A stretch of 64,000 bases of DNA. Origin: Fragilariopsis cylindrus CCMP1102 (Eukaryota; Bacillariophyta; Bacillariophyceae; Bacillariales; Bacillariaceae). A program made the position numbers and the translations under genes. Location: assembly GCA_900095095.1 (NCBI GenBank), contig FMBT01000295.1, positions 62,001-126,000 on the forward strand. Reading direction: 5' to 3'. The stretch's first letter is position 1, and each line of letters opens with the position of its first letter. Positions 1 to 12,152 of the stretch are shown here, piece by piece. The notes beneath the pieces are model-generated. The model worked only from the letters and a program-made list of their open reading frames with translations, was not told where the DNA came from and searched no databases.

Positions 1-3000
1 ATTTTTTCTTTTTGTTGTTTTGTTGTTGTTGTTTGCATCATTTTGTTGCTCTTGTTGTCTTTTTCTCTGTCTTTTTATCCTATCATACTCAATTGGATCT
101 ACTAGGCGTAGTCTGGTCTTATATGCTTTCTGTTGTATTCTCCACTCCTTTGAAAATTTTCCTCTTAACAGGTTGTCCCACCCTATTACTGTTTGTTCAT
201 CTATTAAATTTTTGTACCTTCCCATGCCTTTCCCTCCTCTTATTCTAAACATGGTGTTGGACATGCAGTCCCCTTTGAAGTATGCCATTAATCCTTCCTG
301 TAGTATGTCACACAAGTTCTTATCCACTGTTTTGCGCAGTACATTTATTTGATTGACAACCTTCTTTCTTACGCTTCTTCTGTTATCACACTGGAGGATG
401 TGGTCATCATCTTCGTCATCCAAACATGATGCGCATCTCTTGTCATGGAAGTGGTCTCTTTTGTGTACTCTTTCTCCTGTTGGAAGTTTCTTTATGCAAA
501 ATTTATGCATCCATGCTATTCCTTTTGTAGTTAGGCGTTTCTTGTAGACTGGTCGAAATACATCCCAATCTATTAAGTCAAAAATATTGTCACTCCACTT
601 GAATCTGATACAGTAGAATTTTCTTAGTGGTTTTAGTTGTATTATTTCTCTCACCGTGTTTTTGAAGTTTCTTGTTATTGTTCTTCCTTCGATATGGAAC
701 TGTATGCATGTGTTCGGATCCATTGGTACAATAGGTTTTTCTTGTAGTCTCTTCAGTCCTATCGTTGCTAGTTCATCTGCTTCTGAGTTCAGATAGGCAT
801 CCAGTGGCATCGCTTTCTCATCAAAAACCATATCATCTTGGTGACTCTTTACCCAGCTTAGTTTTGGATACGTTCTGAATTTCTTCAAAGTCCTGCTTAA
901 TGCTGAAAGTACATCCCACTCTGAGTTAAGTACTGTCTTCAGGTGAGCTGTTGGATATTCATCATATGCTTCTAGTTTCTTTATCATACTTAGGCTGTCA
1001 GTGTATACCTGTATTTTTCCTCTTGCTGGTTCATCACATTGTATTTGTTGATCATAATATTCTGTTATCAGCTGTAAGCACTTCGCTGCTGCCAGTAGCG
1101 CGCATATTTCAGATCTGAATGATAGCGGATCATTTCCTGATGGTTGTCCATAGCAAGATAGCAGTACTGTTCCATCCTCATCTGCTACTACAAATCCCAG
1201 AGAACCTTTGAGTGGTATTGCTCCTCCATCTGTTGCTATGTTGTATTTTCTTGGTGATTTTATGAGTTCATAAACTTCAAATGGTGTTGTTAGGAAGTTT
1301 ATTTCTGCATAGTACTGTGATACATGTTCTTCTTGTGATTGTAGATATTGCATTATTGTTTTGCTCTCCTCGTGTTCTTCGTCTTGTTTTCTTATTGGGT
1401 GGTGTTCTGATATTCTCCATCCATCTTCAGTGTCCATTACATCTGTTGGTGATGCATCATTCGGTAGTCTTTCCACATTGCCTTCTGGTACATAGTTGTA
1501 TGTATCATTGTCTGCTATCATGTGGCAGTCATAGTAGTATTCTCCATTGGTGTGCCATTCCTTTCTAAAGCTCCTGTAGAGAGTGTCGGTTTCTTCTGAA
1601 TAATAGTATGGCCACAGCCGTTCTGAATCATTGGCTTGTACTAGCCAGTCACCTAGTGGCTTCGTCAGTCTCATCCGTTGTCCTATCTCACCTGTCATTC
1701 TTCCCTCTTCTCTGTATTTCTTCTCATACTTTACTACTTCTGTATGATTAAGTTCCTCTTCATCGCCGTCCTCATATAGTATCTTGTAGTATTTGCCTGT
1801 ATTGTTCATTACAATGCCCCTGAAAGGTACTCCGACCCAGTATTTGAGTAGGAACGTTCCAATGCTAACCTTGTCTATCACGTCTTTTCTCTGCTGCAGT
1901 CCCTCATTTTCTATGAGGGCATCCCTATTTTCCATTGGGGTTGGTTCGGTTCTTGGCTCGGTGGATAGGTTGAGTCGTGAGCTGGGTCCGGGTTCGGATC
2001 CTGGTTCAGTTGGTCGTGGTTCAATTCTTGGCGCAAATAAGCTAGATTCAGTTGATTCCGGGTTTGAACCTTGGTTCGAACTGGGTTTGCATATTGTCTT
2101 CAGGAATTTTCTCCACACTGTCCATGATTGATCACCAGGTCGTTCTTGTGTTATTTCATTCAGCTTGGACGTACATTGTCTTATGCTTCGTTCACCTTTA
2201 GCTATGGATGGTAGTATGAAGGCTCCATCAGCTGTGCATAAGTCAGATATTCTTTTTACTTGTAAATAGCTCTTGCAGTAGTGAATTTGGTTGATTTCTG
2301 CATCTGTATAGTGCTTCAATTTTGTTCGATCCACTGTCAGTGCTGCTGATGGTACACATACTAAGTCCATGATGTATGTATCACCTATTCTTTCGTCGAT
2401 TGATTTTGGTATGCATTCTATTTCAAGGCTGGCTCTGTGCTTTGCTAGGAATCTTCGTATGTGTACATAATAGTGCCCTTCAAGGTGTGGTGCTCGGATT
2501 CCGGGGTACTCTAGTAGTGGTTTTGATAGTCCTGATGCATGTTGAAAAGTCCGTAGGAAGATCATGGCTAGTTGCTTGCCGTAGCCTGGAGTTCTTAGTT
2601 GCCTGATTAGATTTTGTACTGCATCTAAACCTTGTTCTATTCGTAGGTCATTACAACCTACTCCTCCGTACGCTCTTGGTCCAAATACTAATGCATGAGC
2701 ATGTGTTCTTGCTATACTGATTTTATTTAGTAGTGTTGGGATATATTTCTTCTGTAGATCATGCAATTGATGTTGACTGAGGTGGCACATGCTGAGTGGG
2801 TAGCCAACACTACTTAGAAATACCGCTGAGTAGTGCACCCATGCACACTTAGGGGACATTGCAGAGCAAGCTAGCTTTCTGTTGTGTGTTGCTGATGTTT
2901 TCACTAATTTTCCTTGTTGTGATTTCTGATTCTTGCTTGTTCCTTGTTCCGTACCTAGGAACCTATACGTCGTGTATGGTGATATTGGTTTTATTATTAC

Positions 3001-5907
3001 GTCTTTGTTGTTCTGCCTATCTTTTATTATTATTATGTTGGTTGGATCTGCTGGTGCAATAACTGGTGCCCCATTCAGTCCGAATTGAAATGCTAATACT
3101 TGTGCAAAGCACTTGTCAAGATTTAGTGCTCCTCCCGTTGCTCGCAGTAAATCATTCCATAGTTGTGCATCGTGTTGTGTTCTTATGATGATATCATTTA
3201 CTGTTTCCCAATCTTCACCATTGTTTGTAATATTATTATCATCAACAAATCCTAACATGCCAATTATTTCACTATATAGTCTCCATGGGTCTTCATATTT
3301 ACATCCGTGTCCGTACTTGTCATGAATATCAAACAGCATTGATACCAATTTCGTCCATCCTTGTGCTGATGCAGCACTACCTTGTCCAGATCCAAATGCA
3401 GGTGATTCATCTGAGTGTTGGTATGTTTCTTTTGAGATTCCTATTCCGGTTTTTATTGCATATTTTGCTACTCTTAACAGTTCTCCTAATATTTTTGTTA
3501 GTTTCTTGGGACATCCAAACGATTGTAAGCACAGGCTAAGTAAGTGTACTAATATTCTGTCAAAGCAAGCTGTTGCATCGTTGTTGAATTTCACCAGAGC
3601 CTTTCGTGTTACCATTGCCATTTCATTTTGGGTTACATCTACAAAGACTGGATCCATTGCTCGTCTATTCGGTCGGCATCCATACACTCCCTTGTTGAGT
3701 AGGAAGTTATCTTCGCAGTGTTGGTCCAGTTCTCTGAAGACTAATGAGAATAGTAGGTTCAAGTCACATTCATATAAGTGTATCACTCGTAGTCTGTGTA
3801 TTCGTGGTATTCCAGTTTCCTTCGCCAGCATGCAGGTGAGGATATATTCCCATCTCTTGTATACATGCTCATTGTCGTACGCTGTCTGCAGCATTGTTGC
3901 ATGTAAATCAATTATGTCTTGTCTAATATCATCCAATCGTTCGCGATCTTTCTTGTTCTTTGCCTTTAGTGGTCGAAATAATGCATGGAAATGTCCCAAG
4001 TGCCTGCCTGATGGTGATGTACTTGTCCGTTCGTTCCACCTCGTATACTTCTCCATCATTTTCTCTGCTGTTATCTCTATTTTTAGTTCTTCTGAGTTTC
4101 TTTTCATTGATGTTAGTAGGAATCTTGCCCATTCATCATCTGTTATATCAGTTGGATCCCCGGTTCCATCAAGTAGGTGTTCTGCTGTTTCCGTATCTGC
4201 TCCAAATCCTATCTTTCTTATTACCTCTGGTGATGCCAATGGAGTGAATTCTGCTTGCCTGAAGTGTCGAATATTCTTCTCCAGTATTATTCTTTCAATT
4301 GTTGGTCCATCGGTTATTGCTAGGTACTCAATCTCAATTCCTTCTTTTGGTAGTGGTACCCGTACAGCTGATAGACCTCTTGAACCGTTCATTTTTGATG
4401 GTAACTCCGACATCATTTGTTTTGTATCTCTTGCTCTCTGGAAGATCTGTGCTGCTCTCTTTGCATCCATTTCTGGGTTCATTGCTACATATGCTGCTTC
4501 TTGTTCCTCTCCTATGCTAGTCGTCTTTGTTCTGTTATCTCTTATTAATTTTCTTCTTTTCTTTTGCGCTATACTCAACGCCTTGGAGGCCTCTGCAATG
4601 GCGTCTGGGAGTTGGATTTGGTTCTTCAGCAATAGCTGCTTTTGCTGTATTTGGTTGCTGCAATCGATGTTGTTTTTCAAACTAGACAAGTGGATACGGA
4701 GTATATTCGCTGTTGTCATCACTTCATTCACTTCCTCTGACCATGGTTCTCTATGATGTATTCTGCATTGTTCCTCAGCTTCTAGCATTACTGCAGTTAT
4801 TTCTCTGTCTAGTGCTTCTAATTTCTTCTTTTCATACCAGTTCTTTTGTAATTTTACTCTCCTGTAGATATCTCGCATCTTGAAAACTTTATGGAGGTGT
4901 TCCACATATTTTGTGATGTTCTTTGGATGTGTTCCTCTAATTGCTCTTGATGATGCAGAGAATATTGATGGTAGCTGCCTGTCAAGGAAGCCTGCTAGTG
5001 CAAAGTCAACGAAGTAGCCTCTGTGATCTGATGCTATTCTTGAATGGAACGATTCATACCCACTTCTTAATATATGATCTACTAGTCTTGGTGTTACAAA
5101 TACATAATCTAATCTTTTAACTCCTCTTGTATACGTTGTTATGTCTACTATGCCATGCTGATGACTGTGCGCATCTGTAAGTCCTCCTGCAGATATAACT
5201 TTCACCATTCCATTTGGATCATCTCCTACTAATTCATTAAAGTCACCTGTTAATATGATATCTTTGTCTTCCATCCTTGCCTTCTTTACTAGTGCTGTTA
5301 AGTCTTCTATAAATAATTTCTTTGGATCCGGATCTCTAATATCTTTTAATTTATATAATGCTGTTTGCTGGTTGTACAGTGTATCATCTCCTACTTTTGC
5401 ATTTTTGTGTTGTGATACATTGTAAGCTGTTAGCACCATTATCTCTTTGTTATCTTTTCCTATCAGTGTGTAACCACACCATCTTCCATACGGATCTGTA
5501 ATTGTTTCTCTTATTCTGCCCACTAATGATCCAGTTATTCCGACCATATTTCCTCCAGGTTTTGTAAAGCTTAGAACAGGTGCTGTTGATGATGAATGTA
5601 ATATTTTGCAATCTTCATTGTTATCTCTCCACATTCTTTGTTTTGACATTTTTGTAGCTCGTCGCGCCAATGCATTTGATTCATCACCATGGGTCTCATT
5701 GAATGTAAATATATCAGCTCCTGCCTTTTTCATTTCATTGAATGCCGAGTCTAATCCTATACCATCTCTATCATATATTCCACATACATTTTGACAGTAT
5801 ACTCTCACATATGGTGTATCATTGCCTATTGCTACATCATCACAGATATGTCCAAATGGTAGGTTTTCTTGTGTTATCTTCATTTTCTTCGGTGTTGTTG
5901 ATGTTGG

Positions 5908-5940
<33 letters not shown>

Positions 5941-6723
5941 CGCTTTATTTTCATTGTTATAATTATTATTATTCTGTACACTATCTTCTTCTTCAAAGTC
6001 GTCGTCGCTTGGCTCAAAGAATAGGTCTTCTTCACTGTTGATTTCAGTTCCGTAGTCACTGCTATCTCCTATGGCTCTTGTTGTTGTTGTTTCCATTGAT
6101 ACAGTGGTTGCAACCTCATCGTTGATAGTATTGTGTACACTGTTTCGCACTGAATTAGTTTTTATTTCTGCAATTCGCGATAATTTAGTCCTTAATTGAC
6201 TTGGGTCTTCATTATTTCGCACTAATTTAGTTTTTATTTCTGCAATTCGCGATAATTTAGTCCTTAATTGACTTGAGTCTTCATTATTTCGCACTAATTT
6301 AGTTTTTATTCCACTATTTTCATCTTCCTCTTCCTCGTCATCTTCGCTATCGCTGTCCTCTCTGTTTCTGTCCTGTAATCCTGGCATGTTGTCATCTCCC
6401 TCTTCATTATCACTCTCATTATCGCCATCTTCTCTATTCCTTTCCTGCAGTCCTGTCATTCTATTTCCTCTTTGTACGCTACTTATTCTTTCTATCTCTT
6501 CTTTTAATTTTTCCAGTCTTGTTTCAATGGGAAGCTGCTCTTGTCGTCGTCGTCGTGGGGTGTCTTCTTCACTGCTATCATCATCCGATGATTCAGCAGC
6601 ACCATGTCTACTAATTAACTCTGGTATATTTGATTCATTATTGTTGTGTTCCTTAAATTGTTTTCTTGATGCTATTATTTTCTTCTCCTCATTGGTATCA
6701 ACATCATCATCACCTCTATTCAT
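1..6723 (-). CDS. LINE ORF2: endonuclease, reverse transcriptase, Tudor-like, RNase H (C-terminus outside window)
   Basis: Open for 2,241 codons from the ATG at 6723 to base 1 with no stop. Residues 1-300 are acidic and disordered and include a 24-residue tandem duplication (about 138-194) and a Thr run. An EEP/APE endonuclease follows (about 310-570): QNVCG near 310, FNETH near 362, TGDFNE near 494, SDHRG near 565. The reverse transcriptase (about 850-1250) has block A FNNDATACFD (Asp1049), a block-B-like FGSGQGSA and block C GFVDD (Asp1161/1162). A Tudor-like stretch lies at about 1620-1670. RNase H has DGG (Asp1832), Glu1872, YTDS (Asp1908) and SHQDD. A CCHC-type zinc motif uses Cys2097, Cys2100, His2107 and Cys2111. 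Known role of the family: nicking target DNA and copying the element's RNA at the nick. All catalytic residues I can locate are present. Confidence 0.93.
6143..6311. repeat. 72-bp in-frame tandem duplication inside LINE ORF2
   Basis: Two nearly identical 72-bp units plus a partial third. The string caattcgcga recurs at 6171 and 6243. The length is a multiple of three, so ORF2 gains 24-residue repeats containing RTKLSRIAE in its disordered N-terminus without losing frame. The copies differ at very few positions, so the duplication is recent. Confidence 0.9.
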
Positions 6724-8825
6724 TTGGTGGGTTCATATCTGTCTTTGCAGATGTATTTGTTGTTGTTTGTTTATTATTATTATTATTATTAAATTGGCTG
6801 AAATCTCCTGGAACGTTTGCTGTGTTTGTTGTTTCAACTCTTGTTTGGTCATTATCTCCCATTTTTACATCATTTGATTCTTCATTTGTAGTCGCTTCCA
6901 TTTGTTCTTCTATCATATCTTCTTGTTCTCCTTCATCTGGTTCATCTGATGTACCATTTTCTACTGTTGATAAAGCTGTTGTTTCATCATCATCTAATCC
7001 ATGTTTTGGTCTTTTGTTGGAGCTTGTTGATTGTTCTTGCGATAGACTGTATTGACTGTTTGTTAAAGTGCTTGCTGGTGTGGATCCTTGTTGTAAATCT
7101 ATTACTGGTTGTATTTCACTTATTAGTGATCCCTGTCTTCTTTCTTCATTCTTTGTCATTAGCATCATAAGATTGTTCATTGTTGTTGTTTGATTGGTCA
7201 TTGTTGTTGTTTGTTGTATCATCATTTGTTTGTTTGTTTCTGCTTGTTGTATCATCATTTGTTTAATTGTTTCATTTGTATTTGCTGTGCCTGTTGCTAA
7301 TGAATTGACTACTGTGCTTAGCGATTCAACCATTTTTGACACATTTGTCATCATTGTTTTTGCTGAATCATCTGGTGATAAATTGGACATGACTGTTCCT
7401 ATTTCTACTTGATTTGTTGTTGCTGCTTGTTGTATTGCTGGTGGAGAAGCCCATTGTTGTATTGGTAGTGCTGTATTGATGGTATGCCTTCCGTTCTTAA
7501 TAATACTCCTAGGTACTGAAGGTGCTTGCGATGCAGTTTGTTCTTCCATTGCAAAGCTTCCATGGTACGAGTACTGAGAACTCTGCGTATTTCTGATTGG
7601 TGTTTTGGGTTTGTTTCGGTATCTTTCTCTAATCTGTTGTGATAATCTTTCAGCATGTCCACTTATTGTTACAGTATCATTCACTAATGGGTAGTTGTTG
7701 TATGCTTTGATGCATTCCATTGCTGCTGGTCTGTCACTACTATTTTGAAACTCCTGAAACATTTTCCCAATTGCTGTTCTTGCTGAATCTAAATTATTTG
7801 CTGGTACAATTACGATATATTTTCCTTTAGTTGATGTTTCATTTGTCTCTTCAATTGATATAGCTCCACAGTTTCCTAGTATAAATTGTTGTACTGTCAC
7901 CTGCTTAGAATTTAGTACCTTAACATTGCCATACATATCATCTAGTACGCTGGGATGACAGTTGAGTATAGTGATAGGTTTTTGTTTGTTTTGAAAGTTG
8001 ACTGTATCAGCTACAATTTGTCCATATATTTCGAATCCAAGGAGTTGGTTTAGACTTTTAGGAATGATTCTGTAATGATCTCCTAGTAGTTTATCTGGTA
8101 GCATCGCTAGCAATTCCATCACCAATTTTGCCTGTGTTTTTGTTGTCTTTAGTACTATTCCTTCGCATACAGCCTGGTTGTTGTATTCTCCTCCTCGTAC
8201 TGTTCCCCTGTGGCATTCAACTCTTATATTACTGGACAGATTCTTTATTTGTGCTACCTGTTGTGGTGTAAGTTTATTGCTATTCATAATTTCTTTTATT
8301 CCATTACTAATCTTCTTCTCCATTGTTGGTCGATATACTAATCTACTATGCCCTTTTTCCACGAATCCTACTTGCTCCAGTGTGTTGTCATTAATGAACG
8401 GACTATTCATGTATAGTTGATTATGGTATAAATAGTTATGTAGTTTGTTTTGTAGCTCTTTTTCATTGTGTGGCATTGATACTTTCATGAATGTTTGTTG
8501 ATTTGTATTGTCTCTGTTTCTATTTTGATCAAAGAAATCATCATAGGTTGCTGGAGTCTTGGGAAAATCATTGTTTATATTAATTATGTCTCTTGGTACT
8601 GGTGATGTTGCTGAGTTTGTTGGGTGGAATATAATTGTTGGTTCTCTGTGCTGCATTTCTCTCATTGCATTCTTTATAATAATTTTTCCATCTTTACCTG
8701 CCTTATTTTCTGGTCTCCATGCAATTGTAAAAGTATATGTTTCCATGTCTGTTGGTGCTACTATGGATACTTTTGGACGTCCTCCTCTTTTTCTGTTGTT
8801 GTTATTATTATTACTGTTGTCTCCG

Positions 8826-8859
<34 letters not shown>

Positions 8860-9832
8860 CGTCGTTGTTTCCATTATTTCCACTATTTCCACTTTCATTA
8901 TTTCCATTGTTTCCTTCACTTCCATTGGTATTTTCTGTATCATTTCCATCGTCCTGCATATGCTCATCTGTCGTACGATCCGTTACTAATCTTCTGTTTT
9001 CCTTATCTCCTGCTTGTTCATTTGCCATTGTTACTATTCTTTCTTCTCCTGATTCTTTTTCTTCACTTGTTGATGTGTTTGTAATATTTTTATTCTTTTT
9101 ATTATTATGTTTTTCTTTCTTGTACCTCTCCTCTTTATCTTCTTCATTATCCTCTTTGTCTTCTTCTTGCTTCTTCTCTTCTTCTTTATCTTCGATTCGC
9201 GGTGGTGTTATACGTTGTTCATTTTGATTTCTACTGTTAAGTTCAAATTCAATTCCATCGGTGATCGTGCTTCTGGTTGTTCGTGTTGGTGGTTCGATTT
9301 TCTTCACTTCATCGTCTTCTTCTTCTTTGTCTTCATCTTCATTTTCTTCTTCTTCTTCTTCTTCTTCTTCTTCTTCTGCTGGTGGTTCTTGGTTCATTAG
9401 TTGTTTGGTTATATCTGCTGATTTGTCGTCGGCGTCTCTTTCTGTTGTGTCAGGTATGTTACATCTGTTGCTACGGACTGGCGACTCAATTTTTACTTCC
9501 ATTGTTCCATTCTTCACCTTCTTAGTTTTGATATCAATAGTTGTTATGATTGAGTCAATGATTGGTTGTTCGTTGTTCTTCATTTTGGGTTTTCTGCTTC
9601 CGTTTGTCTTGATCTTTGTCCATCCTTGTTCATCGTCAGTGTCAGTCATTTTGCCATTGTCACTACTGCCTATAATTCCATTTTCACTGTTTTCCTTCAT
9701 TTTCATCGGTTTTTGGTCCAATTTGCCCCCACGTTGTGCTTCCTTGGTGGATCCTATTGATACGTTGTCATACATGTCTTCTCCATTGGTGTGGCTCCAT
9801 CCTTGATGGATTAATAATGGCTTTGTTATCAT
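6716..9832 (-). CDS. LINE ORF1 protein, 1,038 aa
   Basis: First frame of the LINE; the first ATG is at 9832. It ends in a TAG at 6718-6716 that overlaps the ORF2 start. The N-terminal third is low complexity: a Glu run near residues 153-163, an Asp/Lys-rich stretch, and Asn runs near 325-345. A basic RKRGGRPK follows, which resembles an AT-hook. Residues about 360-800 are of normal composition and look folded. The C-terminal part is Gln/Thr/Met-rich with repeated QQ-containing segments, then acidic. I see no CCHC knuckle or obvious RRM. By analogy with other LINE ORF1 proteins it should bind element RNA or nucleic acid, but no known domain proves this. Confidence 0.85.
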
Positions 9833-10500
9833 CGTCAACAGTCGCTTTTAAAGGGTTGATTCAGAGATTCACGTAGAATCCTACGTAGTTTCAGTACTGA
9901 GTTGTTTAAGTGATATAACTTGAGGTGCGCGTTTTCAATTAATTCCAGCTGGAATTGTCTCGTAGGTGATGCAGTACTTACAACGATTGGACTATTATGG
10001 CAGTACCTTCCAATAAGTCACCACTAAGTACTTCAAGGGTAAGAAAGCCTGCCGCACCAAAGAAAAATACTCCGGTACCATCGGTATTTGTCGCAGTGAT
10101 TAAGGGTAATTTACCTGAATCATCAACTACCGCCGAACCACCCGATCCAAAAAAGGCACATCCACCTATGACTGGAGCTGTGATACAAAACGTAATATCA
10201 CATGATGCCTCTGTAATTACAACTTCTGTAGTACCTTCTGTAAATTCACATGAAACAGTAAGAGTTGAAACAGATAACGATAAAGGTGGATTTTCTTCCG
10301 GGAAGAATGTTCCTGTGTCAGGAATAGGACTAAAGTCACAGTCGTTATCTGGTTTTGGGTCGAAATAACCAGTAATATCAAAGTTGTCATCAAAAGTAAC
10401 AGAATTAGGACCGAATACTGGTGCAGTGAAAAGTAACTTCGAGCCTACTAATGATGGGATTTGTTCACCAGATTCTGAAGATGTAAATGCCTTTTAATTC
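9833..10500 (+). other. LINE 5' flank and a short Pro/Ser/Lys-rich reading frame of unknown origin
   Basis: 9833-9996 probably holds the LINE 5' UTR; it includes a perfect 16-bp palindrome (aattccagctggaatt, 9941-9956). On the plus strand an ATG at 9997 opens a 123-codon frame rich in Pro, Ser, Lys and Val. Past its TAA at 10366 the same frame stays open to a second stop at 10496-10498. That looks like the remains of a longer coding sequence, or chance. I recognise no domain and would not count it as a gene without transcript support. Confidence 0.3.
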
Positions 10501-10505
10501 ATGAA

Positions 10506-10585
10506 AATGTGTGTGTGTGTATGTGTGTGTGTGTACATATTATATATACATATACATATACATATACATATATATATGTGCGAGT

Positions 10586-10618
<33 letters not shown>
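10506..10618. repeat. Compound microsatellite (TG)n-(ACATAT)n-(GA)n
   Basis: Three adjacent simple repeats: TG-rich at 10507-10534, an atacat-type hexamer run at about 10546-10577, and an uninterrupted GA run at about 10589-10618. No coding content. Confidence 0.95.
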
Positions 10619-10620
<2 letters not shown>

Positions 10621-11260
10621 AGAAAGTTGTTTACGAGTAGAAAACTTGTACTATTGCAAGGTTATATAAAAAGCAAAACTTGTGTATAATATATTGTAAT
10701 AATCAATAATATACTTACGTTAATCACGACAGCCGGTTTCGATGCCAACGATTGTATGACTTTGAAATTTAAAGTTGGATTGGCATCGAGAAAATCTGGT
10801 TCTGGACATGTAGATTCCAAAGTAGTTGGTGAAGAGGTCTTCCTCATAAAAGTAGTTGGTGAAGAGGTCTTCCTCATCTTCTTATTCCTCCGTGGTCCCA
10901 GCTTCCTCTTTCCTCCTTTCACTAATACACCACCTACATCATCAACGGCAAGGATAATAGCAGCCGATAGGAATGCTTGGAATGCTCCTCGAAATAACAT
11001 CTTGATCTTTTTCTTTCTTTGTTATTTATCTGCTTTTGTACTTCTTCAATTTTGTTTTTATGCGGTGATAATCATGTGTATATATTAAAGTATTGGTGTA
11101 TTGTTTTTGTCTATCATCGGCAGTATCAAGATATTCTAGAGCGCTTTCAAAACATCTCTTTCACTTAGCGCTACCAGTTTCGCGCTACCATTTTTCGCTG
11201 TGTATTGTTATCAAGTGTTGTCCACATCGTACCCTCTAGCAGTATCAAGATGTTCTGACT
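10619..11260. other. Gene-poor stretch with a 30-bp direct repeat
   Basis: No supported gene. At 10818-10877 the unit aaagtagttggtgaagaggt plus 10 bases occurs twice head to tail; it would encode KVVGEEVFLI twice in a 110-codon plus-strand frame (10756-11088). That frame has no recognisable domain and is probably chance. The phrase cagtttcgcgctacca occurs at about 11175 and again near 11637, so repetitive DNA is shared with the region to the right. Confidence 0.5.
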
Positions 11261-11468
11261 CATTCGTTACGTGAAGTTCGGAGGTGAACTCCAACTTAGT
11301 ATGATTTGGACGTGAACTACAATTCATAATATGGTCATTGATTCGATTGATTCATTCATTAAGTGAAGTTCGGAGGTGAACTCCAACTTAGTATGGTTTG
11401 GACGTGAACTTCAGTTCCTATGGTCATTGATTGATTCGATTGATTCATTCGTTACGTGAAGTTTGGAG
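11261..11468. repeat. 92-93-bp tandem repeat, about 2.3 copies
   Basis: The segment beginning cattcgttacgtgaagttcg recurs at 11261, 11353 and 11446 (spacings 92 and 93 bp); the third copy is partial. The copies share ggaggtgaactccaacttag and differ at several scattered bases. Non-coding and of unknown function. Confidence 0.9.
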
Positions 11469-11818
11469 AGCGATTCAACCACGCACTTTAAACTTGCGAT
11501 ATATGTTGCCTGAACGTTTGTTAGCTGACTGGTAGCCACTACTAGTAGTACATGTTATAAGTTTTGGACTGCTTTCTTTTGGTATGTATTTCGCCCTCCT
11601 TCTTTTTCAAATCTTTTCTTTCTTATTTCGCTCTACCAGTTTCGCGCTACCAGGGGCATGCGCCTCACTTATGGTTGAGTTCAAAACTTGGTTCAACAGT
11701 TCACGTTGGATTGAAAATAATACAGCCCTTTCTTTCAATAAATAATACCAATAGGTCCATGCGCCACCATCTTAACTGGGCCGAATGACACCACTATTAA
11801 TTCGTCATGTGCAAGATA

Positions 11819-12152
11819 CTTCCTCCGTGCAACCGTAAACGCGCAGAAGTCTATCGACTGAGAATTTTGCGTGTGTATTAACACGTTCAACGGTCAGGAA
11901 ATATGCTAAGGTAGAACCTTATGGATGTTGATATATAAAAACTGCGTAGAATAATAGTTTAGATGGAACCTTCAAATTCTGAAAGATATTGTTTATTGAT
12001 AGAGTTGCACACAGTTGAATGATGTATAGTTTTACTAGTATTTGCTAGTTATTTTTTGGGCATTATTTAGTTTTTTGAGTGATAGCGTGTTAATAAGGCG
12101 GAAAATTTTCAACCGATAGACCCATCCGCGTTTACGGTTTGCACTGAGGAAG
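11819..12152. mobile_element. Mariner/Stowaway-like MITE, 334 bp, flanked by TA
   Basis: Long imperfect terminal inverted repeats of about 70 bp. The left end is cttcctccgtgcaaccgtaa and the right end, on the reverse strand, is cttcctcagtgcaaaccgta; both run inward to attaacacg. A TA dinucleotide abuts each end (11817-11818 and 12153-12154), as expected for the Tc1/mariner target duplication. The termini resemble the CTCCCTCC ends of Stowaway MITEs. There is no reading frame inside, so it is non-autonomous. The arms have diverged moderately, so it is not brand new. Confidence 0.85.

Larger units (their letters stand above)
1..9832 (-). mobile_element. Non-LTR retrotransposon (LINE), two ORFs, 3' end outside the window
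   Basis: The minus strand from about 9.83 kb to base 1 is one LINE-type element with two overlapping reading frames and no break in either. ORF2 has the order endonuclease, reverse transcriptase, RNase H, zinc motif, which fits an APE-type LINE with RNase H. No LTR, integrase, protease or tyrosine recombinase is seen, so it is not an LTR or DIRS element. The 5' end is not marked by a repeat; the 5' UTR probably lies between 9833 and about 10000. The 3' UTR, tail and target duplication are beyond base 1, so the full length is above 9.8 kb, which is long for a LINE. Intact frames suggest a recent insertion. I cannot assign a clade name. Confidence 0.93.

Noticed and set aside
3506-4756. A 416-codon plus-strand reading frame inside the LINE
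   Set aside because: It lies wholly antisense to the reverse transcriptase region of ORF2, whose own frame carries all catalytic motifs; the plus frame shows no domain and is a shadow.
8800-8870. Asn-codon run in LINE ORF1 as an assembly artefact
   Set aside because: Similar Asn, Asp and Ser runs occur in many unrelated genes of the window, so such tracts are a property of this genome.
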